A stretch of DNA of 6,381 nt from Desulfurococcales archaeon. Lineage in GTDB: Archaea; Thermoproteota; Thermoprotei_A; Sulfolobales; NBVN01. The translations under genes were made by a program, and so were the position numbers. Where the stretch lies: the NCBI GenBank assembly GCA_027061705.1, contig JAMOVB010000135.1, positions 1 through 6,381 of the forward strand. The letters run 5' to 3'. Below the pieces are notes generated by a model. It was given only the letters and a program-made list of their open reading frames with translations. It ran no database searches and was not told the DNA's origin. Positions 1 through 4,849 of the stretch are shown in pieces; within the stretch, counting starts at the first letter, position 1, and every line of letters starts with the position of its first letter.

Positions 1-220
1 CAGCACCCTTAAACCTCGGAACCTTAAGGCCCACTAACTCCTTCTTGAGGAGTTCCTTAAGTCTCTCAACAGCCTCTACAGCAACATCCCCTTCAAGTAA
101 CGTTATTTCAAAGTCCTCAAATATCCTCTCAAAATCCTCCTCGCTTAACTCCTTTCTCGCAAGGGTCTCGCCTAGCTTCTTAGTGAAACTAGTGAATGCT
201 TTCCTTAAACCTTCAAACAT
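1..220 (-). CDS. ftsY: Signal recognition particle receptor FtsY, N-terminal part (runs off the window)
   Basis: Seventy-three codons are visible, from an ATG at 220 to the window edge. The product begins MFEGLRKAF and continues as a charged helical stretch with ELSEEDFERIF and a following LLEGDVAVEAVERLK segment. This is the typical N domain (four-helix bundle) of an SRP-type GTPase, where the LLxxDVxxxxxxxL pattern is diagnostic. The GTPase G domain would lie outside the window. FtsY is the SRP receptor at the membrane and forms a GTP-dependent complex with SRP54 for co-translational targeting. No long acidic A domain precedes the N domain, as is usual in archaea. A GGTGG element six bases before the ATG supports the start. 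It follows pfdA after 83 bases and is the last visible gene of the ribosomal operon, an order known in crenarchaea. SRP54 shares this domain, but the neighbourhood favours FtsY. Confidence 0.9.
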   Translation of the reverse strand, partial: MFEGLRKAFTSFTKKLGETLARKELSEEDFERIFEDFEITLLEGDVAVEAVERLKELLKKELVGLKVPRFKGA

Positions 221-303
221 TTCTGCCCACCCGATCGCGCATCTATGCCGTAAAAACTACTGGACGCATGCCAACACTGTATGTGTAGTGTGTGTTTGAG
301 ACG
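221..303 (-). promoter_or_regulatory. pfdA-ftsY intergenic gap, possible internal promoter
   Basis: This 83-base gap is the longest break in an otherwise overlapping operon. Read on the minus strand it contains TTTTTAC near 258-252, about 30 bases before the ftsY ATG. That could act as a weak TATA box giving ftsY its own transcript, or the T-run could act as a weak terminator. No open frame, tRNA fold or clear inverted repeat is visible. The assignment rests on spacing only. Confidence 0.25.
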
Positions 304-747
304 TTACTGCCCTGCCCCGGCCTTGCCCCTCGCACGCGCTAGGGCTGCGTTGACAGCGTCTTGAAGTTGCTTGTATGCAGAGGCAACCTTATTGAGCTCC
401 TGCTGTAACGTCCCTAGAACTTCCTTCACTTCCTTCTCTTTTATCGTGAGTATCTCAACGGCCTTCTCAATATCTACCTCAGCGAAGTACTCAAGCCCTA
501 CATGCGTTAAAACCTTGGAGGGGTCGACGGCCTTAACTTTAAAGAGCACGTGCCCGCGCCTATCGGTTGGCATCAGTAGCTCACTATCAGGCCTTCTCTT
601 AAGTTCGGAAATAGCGTTAGTGCTCGACCTTATCTCCTCAAGCTCCTGTGTTGCTTGATCTATCTGCGCTTGAATTGCCTCCATATACCTGCGGAGCTCC
701 GCCAGCCTAGCCAGCGCTTCATTCATGCTCATCGTTGCTTCGCTCAA
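304..747 (-). CDS. pfdA: Prefoldin subunit alpha
   Basis: This is the alpha subunit of the archaeal hexameric jellyfish-shaped chaperone (two alpha, four beta), which hands unfolded proteins to the thermosome in the cytosol. The product is about 147 residues, normal for the family. It has an N-terminal coiled-coil helix (about residues 8-45), a central beta-hairpin region containing ELLMPTDRRGHVLFKV and the typical VLTHVGLEYFAEVDIEKA segment, and a C-terminal coiled coil (about 100-137) ending in an Ala/Gly/Arg tail. The frame is open to a GTG at 756, but that codon lies inside the apparent ribosome-binding site. TTG at 747 is five bases behind GGTGG and forms a TTGA stop/start overlap with rpl18a, so it is preferred. 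ATG at 732 and ATG at 726 are further alternatives without a visible Shine-Dalgarno. The gene sits between rpl18a and ftsY, the usual crenarchaeal position. Confidence 0.93.
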   Translation of the reverse strand: MSEATMSMNEALARLAELRRYMEAIQAQIDQATQELEEIRSSTNAISELKRRPDSELLMPTDRRGHVLFKVKAVDPSKVLTHVGLEYFAEVDIEKAVEILTIKEKEVKEVLGTLQQELNKVASAYKQLQDAVNAALARARGKAGAGQ

Positions 748-1004
748 CGTTCCCACCCTTTGAGGGCTGCGAGATCCCTTATGTACTTGTACTTGGATTT
801 CTCCGGCGGTATTTCGAAGACTTCGAGAATACGTATGTGTGCCCTCTTAAGCTTATGCTTACTTCCTAGGTCAGAGTACACCTTCTCTATGGCGTCCTCC
901 TTCTTAACCGCCATAACGTCTATCGTGAAGGGCTGCCACTCCCTAATCTTGTCAGGGCTGAATAGGGCGACGCCCTTAACCCTAAACACCTTCACCTCAC
1001 CCAA
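744..1004 (-). CDS. rpl18a: Large ribosomal subunit protein L18Ae (LX / L20e)
   Basis: This small archaeal 50S protein is related to half of eukaryotic L18a. Family marks are the beginning EVKVFRVKG, the WQPFTIDVMAVKKEDAIEKVYSDLGS block and KRAHIRILEVFEI. The frame extends to a GTG at 1013, but GGAGG lies directly against that codon. TTG at 1004 has GGTGA five bases upstream, the same spacing seen before rpl39e and rpl31e, and gives MGEVKVFRVKG (86 residues), which matches the usual family N-terminus. A GTG at 995 is a third possibility. The gene overlaps the end of the aIF6 gene by eight bases and ends in a TTGA overlap with pfdA, so translational coupling is likely. The extra residues after EVFEIPPEK form a basic tail (KSKYKYIRDLAALKGWER) that is longer than in the shortest family members. 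Confidence 0.93.
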   Translation of the reverse strand: MGEVKVFRVKGVALFSPDKIREWQPFTIDVMAVKKEDAIEKVYSDLGSKHKLKRAHIRILEVFEIPPEKSKYKYIRDLAALKGWER

Positions 1005-1680
1005 TCCTCTCACCCTCCATGTTTAGTGCCTTCATTATCCTCATGATCTCGGGGCCTGTGGTCCTATCCCCCACCAGCGCCCCGTAATTATTCGCTACGA
1101 GGCCGGTCTTAATAAAGGCTACACCGAAGTTAACCGTTCCCACACCTACCGGCACACCAAAGAATTCTGAGAGTTCCTTAAGCTCGTCGTCACCTACGTC
1201 AGGATGCACTACCCCGCCCCTATCAGTAATTACTGCCACAGACCCAACCGTCGGTATCCCAGCTATCGAGCCTGCCCTATATCTACTTACACCGAGTTCC
1301 TTAACCATGGACTCTACCTCGCGCTTCTCAAGCTCCTTATGGAATATCGCCGCCCTATTATTGGCGAGCACTACATTGCCTAAGGCTGTTAACGCGCTAT
1401 GCACTACATGCACCTTCAGCCCAGCCTCCCTAAGCTCCTCCAGCTCCTCCTCGCGTATGAGTCTCGGCGCCAGTATCACGTTGTCGTTACCGGCGAGGAA
1501 AACTCCAAGGAGTGGTGAGTCGTCAACGCTTGCCTCAATCACCTCAACGCTTAACGTATCCTTAATCTTCCTCTTAACGTCGCTTTCAGTTCCCTTAGGT
1601 ACTAAGGCTATTTTGTTGTTAGTGAAAATATATACACCTATATTGGGGTTTCCCCTCACACGCAGAACATCCAGCGGCAT
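997..1680 (-). CDS. eif6: Translation initiation factor 6 (aIF6), ribosome anti-association factor
   Basis: The 227-residue product has the normal length for aIF6, a pentein-fold protein of five quasi-identical repeats. It binds the 50S subunit near L14/L24e and prevents premature joining with 30S, and it takes part in 50S maturation. Repeat signatures are visible: GNPNIGVYIFTNNKIALVP near the N-terminus, LLGVFLAGNDNVILAPRL, LGNVVLANNRAAIFH, GIPTVGSVAVITDRGGVVHPDV and VGTVNFGVAFIKTGLVANNYGALVGDRTTGPE. Each carries the G-hydrophobic-x-N-x-x pattern of the family. The start is ATG at 1680, three bases after the rpl31e stop, with GGGGT just upstream inside the end of rpl31e. The rpl39e-rpl31e-eif6-rpl18a-pfdA order is widely conserved in archaea. 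Nothing appears damaged. Confidence 0.97.
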   Translation of the reverse strand: MPLDVLRVRGNPNIGVYIFTNNKIALVPKGTESDVKRKIKDTLSVEVIEASVDDSPLLGVFLAGNDNVILAPRLIREEELEELREAGLKVHVVHSALTALGNVVLANNRAAIFHKELEKREVESMVKELGVSRYRAGSIAGIPTVGSVAVITDRGGVVHPDVGDDELKELSEFFGVPVGVGTVNFGVAFIKTGLVANNYGALVGDRTTGPEIMRIMKALNMEGERIG

Positions 1681-1683
1681 GGA

Positions 1684-1995
1684 CTACCCCTTCTCAGCAC
1701 CCTCTGTCTTCCCCTCCCCAGCAGCGGCAGGCGCTAGCGGTATCGCTAGAACCGCCTTAAGCACCCTACCCTCTTTATCAACCGGTATTACCCTAACGAC
1801 GACCCTCCTCGGAGGCCTGTCATACGCTCTCGAGAATACGTACTCGTTAATCGACTCATCAAGTATTATTCTCGCTGCCTTAGTATGGCGCTCCAGGAAC
1901 CTCCTTATGGCGCGCATGGCCCTAGCGGCCCTACCAGCCCTTCCTGTCCAGTAAAGCCTTGAGAGGTTGATCACGTAAAGCTTCTCCTCAGGCAT
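1684..1995 (-). CDS. rpl31e: Large ribosomal subunit protein L31e
   Basis: The 103-residue product is a 50S protein that lines the polypeptide exit-tunnel rim. The family core is clear: YVINLSRLYWTGRAGRAARAMRAIRRFLERHTKAARIILDESINEYVFSRAYDRPPRRVVVRV, where RRFLERH, INEYVFSRA and RPPRRVVVRV are the conserved blocks. The C-terminus is a low-complexity extension rich in Ala, Gly, Glu and Lys (about 20 residues after VLAIPL). This extension is not part of the core fold and varies between species. The start is ATG at 1995, five bases behind a perfect GAGGTGAT site that overlaps the rpl39e stop codon, which suggests translational coupling. It sits 11 bases after rpl39e and 3 bases before eif6. Confidence 0.95.
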   Translation of the reverse strand: MPEEKLYVINLSRLYWTGRAGRAARAMRAIRRFLERHTKAARIILDESINEYVFSRAYDRPPRRVVVRVIPVDKEGRVLKAVLAIPLAPAAAGEGKTEGAEKG

Positions 1996-2000
1996 TAGGC

Positions 2001-2008
2001 ATCACCTC
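2001..2008 (-). promoter_or_regulatory. Shine-Dalgarno site of rpl31e overlapping the rpl39e stop
   Basis: The minus strand reads GAGGTGAT, an essentially perfect complement to the archaeal 16S 3' end. It ends five bases before the rpl31e ATG and includes part of the rpl39e TGA codon. It fixes the rpl31e start and serves as the spacing reference used to choose TTG starts elsewhere in this operon. Confidence 0.8.
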
Positions 2009-2165
2009 AGACGTTACGTAGTTTGGATCTCCTCCAGTTCCTCCTACGTGGTCTGTAAGGCACCTTCCTAAGGGTTTTAATAGTTACCCAGACAGGGACG
2101 GAGCAGTTGCTTTTGAGGGCGCTTGCGAGCCTTAACTTACGTGCCACGTGCTTGTTGCGTGCCAT
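2007..2165 (-). CDS. rpl39e: Large ribosomal subunit protein L39e
   Basis: This 52-residue gene is short enough to be missed by length-filtered ORF calling. The translation starts [20 protein letters not shown], continues with [15 protein letters not shown] and ends with [17 protein letters not shown]. This is the full L39e pattern: an N-terminal basic helix, the PxWVxxKT motif and the RRNWRRxKL end. L39e is the smallest 50S protein and extends into the exit tunnel beside 23S rRNA. The start is ATG at 2165, five bases after GAGGTGA, which overlaps the stop codon of the upstream PDCD5-like gene. The downstream neighbour is rpl31e, the conserved archaeal partner. Confidence 0.96.
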   Translation of the reverse strand: MARNKHVARKLRLASALKSNCSVPVWVTIKTLRKVPYRPRRRNWRRSKLRNV

Positions 2166-2170
2166 GCACG

Positions 2171-2177
2171 TCACCTC
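2171..2177 (-). promoter_or_regulatory. Shine-Dalgarno site of rpl39e overlapping the PDCD5 stop
   Basis: The minus strand reads GAGGTGA and ends five bases before the rpl39e ATG. Its TGA is the stop codon of the upstream gene, so termination and re-initiation are probably coupled. Confidence 0.75.
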
Positions 2178-2521
2178 TTCTCGCGAATCCTTATTCTGAA
2201 CTCACGCCTACTTCTCGAATCAATGACGTAGAGTATGCGTTTCAATGTTTCGTCGTCTATAATGTTTCTCAACTGCCCCGATAGCGCTAGGTTAACTATG
2301 TAGTCTTCAACGGCGGTCGCTAGCTCCGGCTTAACTAGCTTAACGTTAGTTAGCCTTGCCCTCGCCTCAGGAGTCATAACTCTCCTAAGTATCTCCTGCT
2401 TCTTAGCCTCCCTAAGAAGCTCCTCCTGCTTACGCTTCTCTTCAGCCTGCCTTCTGAGGAGGGCCTCCAGCTGCCTCCTCTTAAGCTCCTCCAATTCAGC
2501 ATCATAGTACTCGTCACTCAC
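2171..2521 (-). CDS. PDCD5/TFAR19-family DNA-binding protein
   Basis: The 116-residue product matches the archaeal relatives of human programmed cell death protein 5, annotated as double-stranded DNA-binding proteins. The N-terminal third (about residues 8-45) is a very charged helix rich in Glu, Lys and Arg, probably extended or coiled. It is followed by the compact helical core with [37 protein letters not shown] and [14 protein letters not shown], the family's signature blocks, and a basic end. The archaeal function is not established; nucleic-acid binding and a role around translation are suggested by its constant place between S19e and L39e. The start is GTG at 2521, forming a GTGA overlap with the rps19e stop. 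The resulting N-terminus [13 protein letters not shown] agrees with the family. Confidence 0.93.
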   Translation of the reverse strand: MSDEYYDAELEELKRRQLEALLRRQAEEKRKQEELLREAKKQEILRRVMTPEARARLTNVKLVKPELATAVEDYIVNLALSGQLRNIIDDETLKRILYVIDSRSRREFRIRIREKR

Positions 2522-2994
2522 CTTCCTGAACCCCCGCCGTACTTTCTAAGCTCAGGTATTCTCTGCACTACTGAGTCAAATACCTCTTTAGCTATTTTAT
2601 CCATTATTGAATAGCCTTTCGGCGTCAGAACCCTACCCTTCTTATCCTTCTTCATCACAAGTCCAGCCCTCTCAAGCTGCTGCAGGATCTTCCTTATGTG
2701 CGAACCGCCGGCCTTGCAGAAGTGCGGCGGGGCCGAACCCCTGTCTTTAAGCCCTCCGTACACCGTCCTAAGCCTCTCGATCCCTATGGGCCTGCCGGCG
2801 ATGTAGAGCTTACGCATGATGCTGGCTGCCCTAATGTACCACCAGTCAGGGTCTTCGGGAACTTTCTCCTTATGGGGCCCTGTCTTAGCAAACAAAGCCC
2901 ACTCGGGAGGCCTCACCTGCCTAACCTCGTGCTTCAGGTACTCCGCCAACGCCCTCACGAACTCGTCAGCTGGGACCTCCTTAACGTTCACCAT
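2518..2994 (-). CDS. rps19e: Small ribosomal subunit protein S19e
   Basis: The 158-residue product is a winged-helix 30S protein with no bacterial counterpart, needed for small-subunit maturation in eukaryotes and archaea. Hallmarks are [15 protein letters not shown] near the N-terminus, [32 protein letters not shown], the YGG...[24 protein letters not shown] block and [15 protein letters not shown]. The start is ATG at 2994, with a purine-rich GAGTGAGGGT stretch just upstream. It is the first gene of the minus-strand operon and lies behind a probable TATA box. Its stop overlaps the GTG start of the next gene by four bases. It has a normal length, with a short Gly/Ser/Arg C-terminal tail. Confidence 0.97.
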   Translation of the reverse strand: MVNVKEVPADEFVRALAEYLKHEVRQVRPPEWALFAKTGPHKEKVPEDPDWWYIRAASIMRKLYIAGRPIGIERLRTVYGGLKDRGSAPPHFCKAGGSHIRKILQQLERAGLVMKKDKKGRVLTPKGYSIMDKIAKEVFDSVVQRIPELRKYGGGSGR

Positions 2995-3029
2995 GGCTTA
3001 CCCTCACTCCTCGAAAAGTAAGGCCTGTA

Positions 3030-3041
3030 GTTTTATTAAGC
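3030..3041 (-). promoter_or_regulatory. Probable TATA box of the rps19e-to-ftsY operon
   Basis: The minus strand reads GCTTAATAAAAC here. The centre lies about 42 bases from the rps19e ATG, which would place transcription start near 3010 and give a short leader containing the GAGTGAGGG ribosome-binding region. The same AT-rich patch reads TTTTATTAAGC on the plus strand and could also serve the divergent membrane-protein gene. No consensus match was computed. Confidence 0.45.
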
Positions 3042-3072
3042 TTTACACCCCAACGTATCCGCGCTCCGGAAG

Positions 3073-3080
3073 CTCTATAA
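3073..3080 (+). promoter_or_regulatory. Possible TATA box of the membrane-protein gene
   Basis: CTCTATAA lies 11-18 bases before the ATG at 3091. If it is the functional box, transcription would begin near 3100-3105, inside the annotated frame, and the TTG at 3127 would be the real start. If the upstream TTTTATTAAGCTTTAC region (3031-3046) is used instead, the ATG at 3091 is reachable with a leader of about 20-30 bases. Confidence 0.3.
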
Positions 3081-3090
3081 CGGTTAATAG

Positions 3091-3594
3091 ATGACACCAT
3101 ATTGGATTAAATCGGGGCGATCGCCATTGAGCGTCAGTAACGGTGAGGAGCTGAGGCGTGGTCTGCTGAGGGGCGTGATTTACTTCCTTATAGCAATATC
3201 GGTCTCGCTGATCACCGCTAATGTGCTTTTCTCAGAGGTTCGAGGTGCGTACATAGCGTACAGAGTGCCCCCAAGCTACATAATAGTGCTTCTCTCTGCT
3301 TTCTTCACAGTCGTCGCACTCGTAATAGTAACCTTCGCCAGCTACTCCATAAGTAAGGTCACAGCCCTTATGCTATCCTTCTTCGCTCTTGCTGCGAGCT
3401 TCTATAGCTATGAGCACTACATAGTGTGCTCACGTGGCCTAACAGTATCTGTGCTTCCCTTCATCCTAGTGTTAAGCGACAGCAGCCATAGTGTCTACGT
3501 AATTGATGTGGGGCAAATATCTCTAGTGATAGGGTTTGCCCTCCTTTACTTTATATTGAGAAGCAGACGTAAGGAGCAGCGTGACGTTTTTTAA
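3091..3594 (+). CDS. Uncharacterised multi-pass membrane protein
   Basis: I do not recognise this 167-residue protein. It shows four or five hydrophobic segments: about residues 29-47, 62-84, 89-106, a shorter one at 117-129, and 141-156. It ends in a basic tail containing RSRRKEQR, consistent with a cytoplasmic C-terminus. The N-terminal 28 residues are polar, with several Arg/Glu. No catalytic motif, signal-peptidase site or known fold signature is evident. The ATG at 3091 directly follows an in-frame TAG and has no Shine-Dalgarno. TTG at 3127 and GTG at 3175 are in-frame alternatives, so the N-terminus is uncertain. The gene is divergent from the S19e operon and runs up to the tRNA-Glu promoter. 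Coding is supported by a long hydrophobic frame and the fit between conserved features on both sides. Nothing in the context gives a function. Confidence 0.7.
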   Translation: MTPYWIKSGRSPLSVSNGEELRRGLLRGVIYFLIAISVSLITANVLFSEVRGAYIAYRVPPSYIIVLLSAFFTVVALVIVTFASYSISKVTALMLSFFALAASFYSYEHYIVCSRGLTVSVLPFILVLSDSSHSVYVIDVGQISLVIGFALLYFILRSRRKEQRDVF

Positions 3595-3595
3595 T
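3587..3595 (+). promoter_or_regulatory. TATA box of tRNA-Glu, overlapping the upstream stop codon
   Basis: TTTTTTAAT is centred about 28 bases before the first base of the tRNA, the standard archaeal TATA-to-start spacing. The same bases contain the TAA stop of the membrane-protein gene, and the run of six T could also terminate that gene's transcript. Confidence 0.6.
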
Positions 3596-3618
3596 CCCGG
3601 TGGAATCCTCGTTATGGT

Positions 3619-3726
3619 GCCGCGGTAGTATAGCCCGGCCAAGTATGCGGGCCTCTCGAGCATCGCTAAGCATCGCCTGCGTGGGGAGAGCCCGTGACCC
3701 GGGTTCAAATCCCGGCCGCGGCACCA
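3619..3726 (+). tRNA. tRNA-Glu (anticodon CUC) with an intron, CCA encoded
   Basis: The acceptor stem GCCGCGG (3619-3625) pairs with CCGCGGC (3716-3722), followed by discriminator A and an encoded CCA. The D arm uses GTAT with GTAT around an 11-base loop containing GG. The anticodon stem is CGGGC (3648-3652) with GCCCG (3690-3694). The T arm is CCGGG-TTCAAAT-CCCGG (3699-3715). The seven-base anticodon loop reads CTCTCGA once a 30-base intron after position 37 is removed, so the anticodon at 3655-3657 is CTC, decoding GAG (Glu). The spliced length is 78 with CCA. It has its own TATA box and lies convergent to nep1 with only 12 bases between. The intron boundary could shift by one or two bases because AG flanks both splice sites. 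Confidence 0.95.
3659..3688 (+). other. tRNA-Glu intron at position 37/38 (BHB type, probably relaxed)
   Basis: The 30-base insert interrupts the anticodon loop between positions 37 and 38, the canonical archaeal site cut by the splicing endonuclease EndA. A four-pair central helix can form between CTCT (3653-3656) and GGGG (3683-3686), with two G-U pairs. This leaves three-base bulges CGA (3657-3659) and AGA (3687-3689), each cut between the second and third base. The outer intron helix is weak (GCA at 3660 with TGC at 3678, offset by two bases), so the motif looks relaxed rather than perfect. The intron carries the seven-base direct repeat GCATCGC at 3660-3666 and 3670-3676. Confidence 0.8.
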
Positions 3727-3738
3727 CAAACTGAAGAA

Positions 3739-4431
3739 CTAAATTATTCCGAGGATCTCCTCGCAACCGCTGGCTATTCTAGAGGCAACGACCCACGCGT
3801 CCAGAACCCTGCTGTATATTGAGTACTCCCTGAGAGCTACCGCCCTTACCTCCTCATTAAAGTCGCCGTGGGGGAAACCTCCCAGCGCTATGGGTATTTT
3901 AAGGTCGAGCGCTTCCCTACATACGTCCCGCGGCTTAGTCCGGACGCCCCCTTCGCTTAGGAGTATTACACCCTCTACCCCGAGCTCCTTAAGTAATGCG
4001 TTAAGGGTCGAGGGCTTCGCCGTCATCAATGGTGTCTCGGAGTCGGGTGGGACCTTCCCTACGGTTAGCAGTTGCTCCATAAGCCCTACGAACCTATTGT
4101 AGTTTCTTGGAATGCGCGTCTCGGGAGAGATCCTTATTACGTAATCGTTTACCGTATGGACGAATAGTCTTAACCTGCCCTCAAGGTTAAGCGGTGATGA
4201 AAGTAGCTCCAGTAGCGTTACGTGAACAATGTCAGGCCGCCCTCTCTTACCCCTATTACGGAGCCTCTTCATGGCATGGTAATGTAGCGACACGTCAAGC
4301 AGTATTTCGGTTGGTTTCTTGCCACGCCTTCTAGCGCTCTTAACCACTGATGGATGGCCCGCTATCTCCTGCGGAACTAACTCTAGGCTAGATTCAACCA
4401 GCAGAACCGTGATAACGCCGTCTCCGCCCAA
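3739..4431 (-). CDS. nep1: rRNA small subunit pseudouridine N1-methyltransferase Nep1 (Emg1)
   Basis: Nep1 is a SPOUT-class, SAM-dependent enzyme that methylates N1 of a pseudouridine in the small-subunit rRNA and assists 30S assembly. With the chosen start the product is 230 residues. Motifs in order are VESSLELVPQEIAGHP (near 12-27), RRRGKKPTEILLD (34-46), RPDIVHVTLLELLSSPLN (65-82), PRNYNRFVGLMEQLL (108-122), LLSEGG (157-162), the knot and SAM-loop segment GGFPHGDF (184-191) and REYSIYSRVL (201-210). The frame is open much further, to an ATG at 4593, but that extension lies antisense to rnp4 and lacks family similarity. TTG at 4431 has GGTGGTG a few bases upstream and lies just before the conserved ITVLLVESSLELVP strand. 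The gene is divergent from rnp4 and ends 12 bases from tRNA-Glu. Confidence 0.93.
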   Translation of the reverse strand: MGGDGVITVLLVESSLELVPQEIAGHPSVVKSARRRGKKPTEILLDVSLHYHAMKRLRNRGKRGRPDIVHVTLLELLSSPLNLEGRLRLFVHTVNDYVIRISPETRIPRNYNRFVGLMEQLLTVGKVPPDSETPLMTAKPSTLNALLKELGVEGVILLSEGGVRTKPRDVCREALDLKIPIALGGFPHGDFNEEVRAVALREYSIYSRVLDAWVVASRIASGCEEILGII

Positions 4432-4470
4432 GCCGACACCACCCCATACTACTTTAGCTAGCTCGTCAGC

Positions 4471-4480
4471 ATTATTAATT
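4471..4480. promoter_or_regulatory. Shared AT-rich promoter core between nep1 and rnp4
   Basis: ATTATTAATT reads as a TATA-like element on both strands (AATTAATAAT on the minus strand). On the minus side it lies about 44 bases before the nep1 TTG, allowing a leader of about 17 bases. On the plus side it lies about 36 bases before the rnp4 ATG. Only 79 bases separate the two start codons, so the promoters must overlap or share this core. Confidence 0.5.
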
Positions 4481-4498
4481 GAGTGAGTTCTTGCCTTA

Positions 4499-4503
4499 GG
4501 TGA
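4499..4503 (+). promoter_or_regulatory. Shine-Dalgarno site of rnp4
   Basis: GGTGA lies seven bases before the ATG at 4511 and supports that start. It must be part of the transcript, so the rnp4 transcription start should lie at or before 4499. Confidence 0.6.
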
Positions 4504-4510
4504 GGACAGA

Positions 4511-4849
4511 ATGAGGGGAAGGAAGAAACTCATTAAGGATCTTGCCAGACAGAGGGCAAGGATACTGCTTAACGAAGCCTTCAACGCCGTCAAGCGGGGC
4601 GAGTATCCACTAGCTCGGAGGTACGTTAGCTTGGGTTTGAAGCTCCTTAGAAAGGCCGGGGCAAGGAAGCCATTGCCTTACAGAAGGATGGTGTGCAAGA
4701 AGTGCTTAATACCGCTAATACCTGGCCTGACCTGCAGGGTTAGGGTGAGGCGCAATAGGAAATACATTATAGTGACGAAGACCTGCTTAGCGTGTGGTTG
4801 GGTGAGGAGGATACCATGCCCTCGAAAACCCGAAAATCTCGAAAAATAA
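4511..4849 (+). CDS. rnp4: RNase P protein component 4 (Rpp21/Rpr2 family)
   Basis: This is the zinc-ribbon protein subunit of archaeal RNase P, which helps the catalytic RNA cleave 5' leaders from pre-tRNAs. The 112-residue product has an N-terminal basic two-helix region (residues 1-50), including LIKDLARQRARILLNEAF and the ARRYVSLGLKLLRKAG helix. It is followed by the YRRMVCKKC knuckle (Cys62, Cys65) and TCLACGW (Cys92, Cys95), which together form the four-Cys zinc site, with RKYIIVTKTC strands between. Length and motif order fit the family closely. The start is ATG at 4511 behind GGTGA. It shares a promoter region with divergent nep1 and overlaps yhbY by 34 bases in another frame. Additional Cys75 and Cys103 are unlikely to be zinc ligands. 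Confidence 0.95.
   Translation: MRGRKKLIKDLARQRARILLNEAFNAVKRGEYPLARRYVSLGLKLLRKAGARKPLPYRRMVCKKCLIPLIPGLTCRVRVRRNRKYIIVTKTCLACGWVRRIPCPRKPENLEK
4801..4812 (+). promoter_or_regulatory. Shine-Dalgarno site of yhbY inside rnp4
   Basis: GGTGAGGAGGAT lies within the rnp4 coding region and ends three bases before the ATG at 4816. It decides for that ATG over the in-frame GTG at 4792, which has no such site. Confidence 0.75.

Noticed and set aside
45..299. 84-codon plus-strand open frame opposite ftsY
   Set aside because: It is Ser-rich low-complexity translation opposite a convincing FtsY N domain, without a ribosome-binding site.
280..299. GT-rich stretch in the pfdA-ftsY gap
   Set aside because: It is short, irregular and not repeated elsewhere in the window, so it was not called a repeat.
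371..1026. Two plus-strand open frames opposite pfdA and rpl18a
   Set aside because: Both are reverse-strand shadows of well-supported genes and have no similarity I recognise.
1307..1954. 215-codon plus-strand open frame
   Set aside because: It is antisense to aIF6 and L31e, both unmistakable. The translation is Ser/Leu-rich and typical of a reverse-strand shadow of GC-biased codons.
3523..3766. Minus-strand open frames across tRNA-Glu containing a VPRPGFEPG-type peptide
   Set aside because: This peptide is the well-known spurious translation of the antisense of a tRNA T arm and acceptor stem. The tRNA explains the sequence fully.
4192..4240. GTGATGA resembling a box C of a C/D guide RNA
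   Set aside because: No D box or second C'/D' pair follows at suitable spacing, and the sequence lies inside the nep1 coding region.
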